In this document: one piece after another, positions 13,615-17,215 of the stretch
How positions within the stretch are numbered: the first letter of the stretch is position 1
How the letters are laid out: each line of letters starts with the position of its first letter
Assembly: GCA_050742975.1 (NCBI GenBank)
Contig: JBOGDQ010000285.1
Location: 1 to 17,215, forward strand
Direction of reading: 5' to 3'
From: JBDTGE01 sp050742975
GTDB lineage: Bacteria; Actinomycetota; Actinomycetes; Mycobacteriales; Jatrophihabitantaceae
Length of the DNA: 17,215 nucleotides
Notes under the pieces: model-generated
What the model was told of the DNA's origin: nothing
Databases searched by the model: none
What the model saw: the letters and a program-made list of their open reading frames with translations, nothing else
Made by a program: the position numbers and the translations under genes

Positions 13615-14631
13615 GTGCCGACGTTCACCACGGTCCCCCGCAACGAGAGCGTTCTGGAGCGATTCGGTCGCTACCCGAGCGCGATCAACTTCGGAGTAGG
13701 AACGACGGAGGTCCAGCGGAACGCGCGCAAGCACGGCCTGTACGGCTTCGAACCGGGGACCCAGGCGACGCTGCTCACGCTGGTGCAGGTGGCGGCCGAG
13801 CGAGCGACCTCGCGACCGGTCGAGTTCTTCGACATCGGCGCGCACGTCGGCATGCACTCCCTGCTCATCTCGACGGTGTACCCGGCGGATGCCGTCCATG
13901 TCACGGCCTTCGAGCCGACGCCTCGCACCGCCGCCGCCTGCCGTACGCTCGCGGCCGCGAACTGTCGGCAGATCCGGATCGAGCGCTGCGCGATCTCGGA
14001 CGAGGACAGCACGGCCGAGCTCTACATCTCGCCCTGGGAATCCTCCAACTCCCTGCAGGAGGGGTTCCGCCCCGCCAAGGAGTCGGTGACCGTTCGCACG
14101 ATGCGACTGGATACCTACTGCGCGGAGCGCTCGATCCGCCCGACCGTGATCAAGATCGACGTGGAGACGTACGAGGCACATGTCATTGCCGGCGCATCGG
14201 ACTGCCTGCGGCAAGCCCGTCCGTCGATCGTGTGCGAGATCCTCGCCGGCACCGGCAAGGAGGCGACCGAGCAAATGCTCACCGCGCTCGACTCGGCCGG
14301 CTACCGCATGCATCGCTGGACGCGCGAGGATGGCTGGCTCGAGTGCACTGCGCAGGAGATCCTCGACCAGGTTCCGCACCACGGGAACGACTGGCTGTTC
14401 ACGCCGGACGAACTCGACGACGCCTTCCGGTCGGCGCTGGCCCGTTGGCGCGCCGGTATTGCCGAGTGCACGTCGAAGACCACCGTGCGGGCACGGAACT
14501 ACCCGGCCCCGTACCGACCGCTCCGCGACAGCACCGCCGATCGGCTATCTGTTCGGCTGTCGGCGTCGCCGCCGCGACTCATCGTGCGAGGCGAGCGATC
14601 CAGCGCTGCGCGCGATCACGCTGCCGGATGA
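13615..14631 (+). CDS. FkbM family methyltransferase
   Basis: FkbM-type enzymes are SAM-dependent O-methyltransferases, often found in polysaccharide and polyketide clusters. The 338-residue product shows FFDIGAHVGM at 71-80 (SAM motif I), AFEPTP at 98-103, ERCAISDEDSTAELYIS at 123-139 and the family hallmark VIKIDVETYEAHVIAGA at 178-194. The core fits residues 65-265; about 75 further residues form a C-terminal extension, part of which (about the last 17) overlaps the convergent gene. The GTG start is fixed by the TAGCCT box six nt upstream, so the transcript is probably leaderless and the gene is expressed as its own unit. It stands between two minus-strand units, which suggests independent insertion. 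The methylated group is unknown; a glycan hydroxyl is likely from context. Confidence 0.88.
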   Translation: MPTFTTVPRNESVLERFGRYPSAINFGVGTTEVQRNARKHGLYGFEPGTQATLLTLVQVAAERATSRPVEFFDIGAHVGMHSLLISTVYPADAVHVTAFEPTPRTAAACRTLAAANCRQIRIERCAISDEDSTAELYISPWESSNSLQEGFRPAKESVTVRTMRLDTYCAERSIRPTVIKIDVETYEAHVIAGASDCLRQARPSIVCEILAGTGKEATEQMLTALDSAGYRMHRWTREDGWLECTAQEILDQVPHHGNDWLFTPDELDDAFRSALARWRAGIAECTSKTTVRARNYPAPYRPLRDSTADRLSVRLSASPPRLIVRGERSSAARDHAAG

Positions 14632-15694
14632 GCCGAACCGTAGCGTTCGTCGTCCTCGCCGCGGCAGCCGTGCCCAGCCGGGCCGCGGTCGACGCTGGCC
14701 GCCGCGGCCCGGGCTGGCGGAGCACGTTGCCGAGCTCGAAGGTCGCCGAGTCGTCGGCGTAGCTGTCCGCCGGCAGGTCCGGCATGTGCGCGCGGAACAG
14801 TTCGCGATTCCCGTCAGCGTAGGCTGCCAGGATCTGCTCGCGGGCGTCCAGCTCGATCAGGTCGGTCGTGCCGAAGTCCCCGGCCGCGTGGTCGGTCGTC
14901 AGGAACTCGCGCACCAGCTCGAGTTCGGCCGCGGTCTCCATCAGCGGGTTGATCGCCTGGGCAAGCTGGACACCCCGCGCCGAGTACACCGCCGGATGTG
15001 GCAGGAGATCGGCGCCGATCGGATACAAATCCAGGACGTCCTCCAGCCCGACCACCCGCAGGAAGTCGTTGACGAATGCGTGGACGCCGGCATCGGCCAG
15101 TTCGACCGGCCGCACGGCCACCTCGCAAACCCGCGGGACGGCGCGCAGCCGGTCCACGAGCGACCTGTAGTCCAGCACCGGCTCGAAACGGTACGGGTAA
15201 TAGTCCTCGAACGCCGCGCTCTGGCCGGCATAGACGCGCTGCAGGTGGGCCAGTTCCATCAGCCGGTCCTGGCGCTGCGAGTACAGGATGACGCGAACCC
15301 GGCGTGCGGACAGCGCCTCGACGACGTGGGACAGCGCCAGGACCGCGTGCGGCCGGAGCTGCTGGGCATCCCGCAGGCCGATGTCCCCGGACCCCAGCAG
15401 TCGGTCGCTGGAGAGAACCACGCGCACCGGCCGGTGGCCCCGCACGCCGGCGGCATGCCTTCGTTCGGCGGCCACGCGTGCGGCCAGCTCACCGGCGAAC
15501 GCGGCCGCTTCACCGCGACGACGCCACGCATCTCCGTCCCAGCCATTCGCGTGCGGCAGACCCTCGAGCTCGGACCCACCGACGTAGGCCACTGCATGTG
15601 CGCGCAACTGCGGACGCAGCCGCAGCAAGGCACGGTGGAGGACGGCCCCGCTCCGCGGCACTCCGACGTGAAGTACCAGGTCAGGCTCGCTCAT
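14579..15694 (-). CDS. Sulfotransferase-like P-loop protein (downstream copy)
   Basis: The 371-residue product opens with VLHVGVPRSGAVLHRALL at 7-24, resembling the phosphosulfate-binding loop of sulfotransferase-like proteins (usual form HIGTPKTGTT), here altered to PRSGAV. A second landmark is VRVILYSQRQDRLMELAHLQ at 133-152, equivalent to the R-x-x-D-containing strand and helix of the family, followed by FVNDFLRVVGLED at 207-219. The chain ends in a basic helix (RDRAQRWIARLAR). I chose ATG 15694, with GGGAG upstream; 27 further codons of open frame upstream look non-coding. It is the last gene of the minus-strand operon, 55 bp after its paralogue, and overlaps the FkbM gene tail-to-tail by 53 bp. 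Transfer of sulfate to the glycan is possible, but the altered loop means activity cannot be assumed; a non-catalytic or different transferase role is open. Confidence 0.7.
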   Translation of the reverse strand: MSEPDLVLHVGVPRSGAVLHRALLRLRPQLRAHAVAYVGGSELEGLPHANGWDGDAWRRRGEAAAFAGELAARVAAERRHAAGVRGHRPVRVVLSSDRLLGSGDIGLRDAQQLRPHAVLALSHVVEALSARRVRVILYSQRQDRLMELAHLQRVYAGQSAAFEDYYPYRFEPVLDYRSLVDRLRAVPRVCEVAVRPVELADAGVHAFVNDFLRVVGLEDVLDLYPIGADLLPHPAVYSARGVQLAQAINPLMETAAELELVREFLTTDHAAGDFGTTDLIELDAREQILAAYADGNRELFRAHMPDLPADSYADDSATFELGNVLRQPGPRRPASTAARLGTAAAARTTNATVRLIRQRDRAQRWIARLAR

Positions 15695-15705
15695 TGGGCT
15701 GTTTG

Positions 15706-15711
15706 CTCCCT
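15706..15711 (-). promoter_or_regulatory. Ribosome binding site AGGGAG for the gene starting at 15694
   Basis: AGGGAG on the minus strand lies 11 nt before the ATG at 15694, in the 55-bp gap after the preceding gene. The spacing is slightly long, but there is no better match, and it supports this ATG over upstream in-frame starts. Confidence 0.5.
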
Positions 15712-15749
15712 TCGGTCGGCGCGGCCGGCGAAGCGGCGGTGGGTGGTCA

Positions 15750-16640
15750 TCAGGCTCCGTCTGTCGTAGCACCATGCGCCACCAGGCGTTCGTACTCGTC
15801 CCCGTATCGGTCCTTCAGCGCCGCCCGGCGCTCGCCCGAGAGCAGCGACGGGCGCGGGTAGTCCAGCTCCGAGAAGTTCCGCAGTACGAACTCGTGCAGC
15901 CGCCCGCGCTGCCCCGACCCGGTCAGGTAGGGAGCGCCGGCCAGGGCGACCCGTAGGCCCTTCGCCGACAGACCCGGGCGCGACTCGGGTAGATCTACCG
16001 CAGTGATCGGCAGGTCTCGGCCGACAAGCGCGAAGAAGTTTCGCAGGAACCCCGCCTCGTCCTGCTCGATGTCCCGGTAGTCGATCACCCGGACGTCGTC
16101 AGCCCCGAACGCGCCGACCAGCTTTTCGTGCACGGGCAGCCAAGACAGCTCATCGAGATCCACCCCGTCGAGCCAGGCGTCGAACGCGGCCCAGTCGCCC
16201 GCGTTGATCATCCGCCGGAAGTAGGACTCCAGGAACTCCGGCTGCGGGCAGACCGACAGCACGATCGTGCGCCGGTAGGACCGCGTCAGCTCGGCGAGCG
16301 CGTCGAGCGCCGGGCCGGCATCGGCGAACAGTCCGCCGCCGTCGCCGCCGCTGCGGTCGAACGGGTGACCGAGCGTTCCCTCTTGCGATGCGACGAGTAC
16401 CTCGAGCTCCGGCGCGTGCAGCGCCTGGTCCAGCACGCTCGCGAGAGGCTCGGGATCTTCGATCAGGGCGCCGATGCCGCCGGCCAGCACGTCGTTGGCG
16501 ACGTACTGCAGTCCGCCAGCGCGCAGAGACTCCCCGTTCCGCACGAGACATCGCTGCAGGCGCCACGACGCGGTGGGCGCGGCACCGACGTGGAAGACCA
16601 GCGACTTCTCGCCGGTATTCACGAGCGGCCGGCTCGCCAT
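15750..16640 (-). CDS. Sulfotransferase-like P-loop protein (upstream copy)
   Basis: The 296-residue product has the same overall plan as its neighbour at 14579-15694. SLVFHVGAAPTASWRLQRCL at 13-32 occupies the phosphosulfate-loop position but has lost the K/R-x-G-T-T pattern (APTASW). VLVASQEGTLG at 81-91 follows, then RTIVLSVCPQPEFLESYFRR at 124-143, close in layout to the family's strand-helix with a tyrosine/phenylalanine run, and VRVIDYRDIEQDEAGFLRNF at 183-202. The ATG at 16640 lies inside the 3' end of the glycerophosphotransferase gene, overlapping it by 22 bp, which implies translational coupling. No strong ribosome binding site is seen. With a more degenerate binding loop than its paralogue, it may be a non-catalytic partner; the sulfotransferase assignment rests on fold-level resemblance only. 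Confidence 0.65.
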   Translation of the reverse strand: MASRPLVNTGEKSLVFHVGAAPTASWRLQRCLVRNGESLRAGGLQYVANDVLAGGIGALIEDPEPLASVLDQALHAPELEVLVASQEGTLGHPFDRSGGDGGGLFADAGPALDALAELTRSYRRTIVLSVCPQPEFLESYFRRMINAGDWAAFDAWLDGVDLDELSWLPVHEKLVGAFGADDVRVIDYRDIEQDEAGFLRNFFALVGRDLPITAVDLPESRPGLSAKGLRVALAGAPYLTGSGQRGRLHEFVLRNFSELDYPRPSLLSGERRAALKDRYGDEYERLVAHGATTDGA

Positions 16641-17215
16641 GGGCGCATCAGCCGACGAACTGCCCGCACCACCAGTCCGTCCGGGAGCGCATACGGCGTC
16701 AGGTCCTCGATGGCCGCGGTGGTGCGCTCGCAGCACCGGCCGTCGCGCTGGGTGAAGGTGGCGTCGATCCGCCGCTGGTACTCAACGGCCGGCCGCCTGT
16801 CCCCGGTCGTGAGGATCGCCACCAGCTCGTCGACGGTTCGGTGCACGGTGTCGGTCACCGGGCCGAACCCGTCGTCGGTGTAGTCGAAGTAGCCCTGCCG
16901 GCCGACGTGGGCGCCCTCCCCCATCCGTTCGGCGTCGAACTGGAAGTAGACGACCGGCCGGTCCAGGTAGGCCGCGTTGAACGCCATCGACGAGTAGTCG
17001 GTCACCATCAGCGCGGCGTCGGCGATCAACTGCTGCACGTCCTGTCCGGCGAACGTCAGTGCCTCGACGTCAGGGGGCAGCGCCATCTGGGCCAGCGCGG
17101 GCTGAATGTTCGGATGCGGCAGGAAGCCGATCCGCAGGTTGTTGTGCGCGGCCACCTTCCGCAGGCGCTCGTCGCTCAGGAACGCCGTCCACTGCTGCAC
17201 ATACTCGCTGTCGAA
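16619..17215 (-). CDS. CDP-glycerol glycerophosphotransferase (TagF-like), C-terminal part
   Basis: The frame is open to the right edge of the window, so only the last 198 residues are present. TagF-family enzymes transfer glycerol phosphate (or a related polyol phosphate) from its CDP carrier to build teichoic-acid-type chains on the cytoplasmic side of the membrane. Family landmarks are visible: FDSEYVQQW at the edge, FLPHPN at 31-36, a D-V-Q-Q-L-I-A-D-A helix, VTDYSSMAFNAAYLDRPVVY at 71-90 and FQFD just after. The product ends in a basic tail (RAVRRLMRPWRAGRS). It leads the visible part of a minus-strand operon and overlaps the next gene by 22 bp. Its promoter and N-terminal half are outside the window. 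A fragment similar to its 3' end lies at 13181-13237. Polymerase versus single-unit transferase cannot be told from this part. Confidence 0.88.
   Translation of the reverse strand, partial: FDSEYVQQWTAFLSDERLRKVAAHNNLRIGFLPHPNIQPALAQMALPPDVEALTFAGQDVQQLIADAALMVTDYSSMAFNAAYLDRPVVYFQFDAERMGEGAHVGRQGYFDYTDDGFGPVTDTVHRTVDELVAILTTGDRRPAVEYQRRIDATFTQRDGRCCERTTAAIEDLTPYALPDGLVVRAVRRLMRPWRAGRS

Noticed and set aside
13231..14382. Minus-strand open frame of 383 codons opposite FkbM
   Set aside because: Arginine-rich antisense shadow; the FkbM motifs are unambiguous on the plus strand. Only the unrelated remnant just below it at 13181-13237 is of interest.
14180..15769. Long plus-strand open frame of 529 codons
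   Set aside because: It is antisense to the sulfotransferase-like gene and overlaps FkbM in another frame. Its translation is arginine-, glutamine- and proline-rich without motifs, as expected from a shadow of GC-rich coding DNA.
1..17215. CRISPR arrays, tRNA genes, transposases, attachment sites and riboswitches
   Set aside because: I saw no regularly spaced repeats, cloverleaf-like sequence, transposase motifs or long leader structures on either strand; a dedicated search was not possible.

Overview
The window looks like a chromosomal surface-glycan locus from a high-GC Gram-positive bacterium (Actinobacteria). The evidence is GC-rich coding DNA with strong third-position G/C bias, frequent GTG starts, several apparently leaderless genes with a TAGNNT -10 box 6-7 nt before the start codon, and a teichoic-acid-type glycerophosphotransferase. 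I see no tRNA, rRNA, CRISPR array, transposase or phage gene.

Layout. Positions 200-1267 (minus) encode a two-helix membrane protein with coiled coils, diverging from a 686-residue two-module glycosyltransferase (1327-3387, plus). A lower-GC methyltransferase gene (3291-4352, minus) converges on it and overlaps its 3' end. A short decayed methyltransferase fragment (4410-4450) follows, then a plus-strand run: zinc-ribbon methyltransferase (4545-5459), RgpF-like rhamnan synthesis protein (5561-6493), 1045-residue three-module glycosyltransferase (6507-9644), WsaF-like rhamnosyltransferase (9641-11071) and a methyltransferase with a C-terminal coiled coil (11068-12177). The last four are almost contiguous or overlapping and probably form one operon. 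A CmcI-type methyltransferase (12188-13168, minus) converges on the end of this operon. Upstream of it lies a broken remnant of a glycerophosphotransferase 3' end (13181-13237) and a gene-free stretch. An FkbM methyltransferase (13615-14631, plus) then converges with a minus-strand operon that enters from the right edge: a TagF-like glycerophosphotransferase (partial, 16619-17215) and two related sulfotransferase-like proteins (15750-16640 and 14579-15694).

Together the genes suggest assembly and decoration of a rhamnose-containing cell-surface polymer: three glycosyltransferase polypeptides carrying six glycosyltransferase-type modules, an RgpF-like protein, five methyltransferases, a polyol-phosphate polymerase and two P-loop sulfotransferase-like proteins. 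No sugar-nucleotide synthesis or export gene is inside the window, so the polymer's structure is inferred only. Two decayed gene fragments, a compositional island and three tail-to-tail junctions, two of which overlap, indicate that the locus has been rearranged by gene gain and loss.
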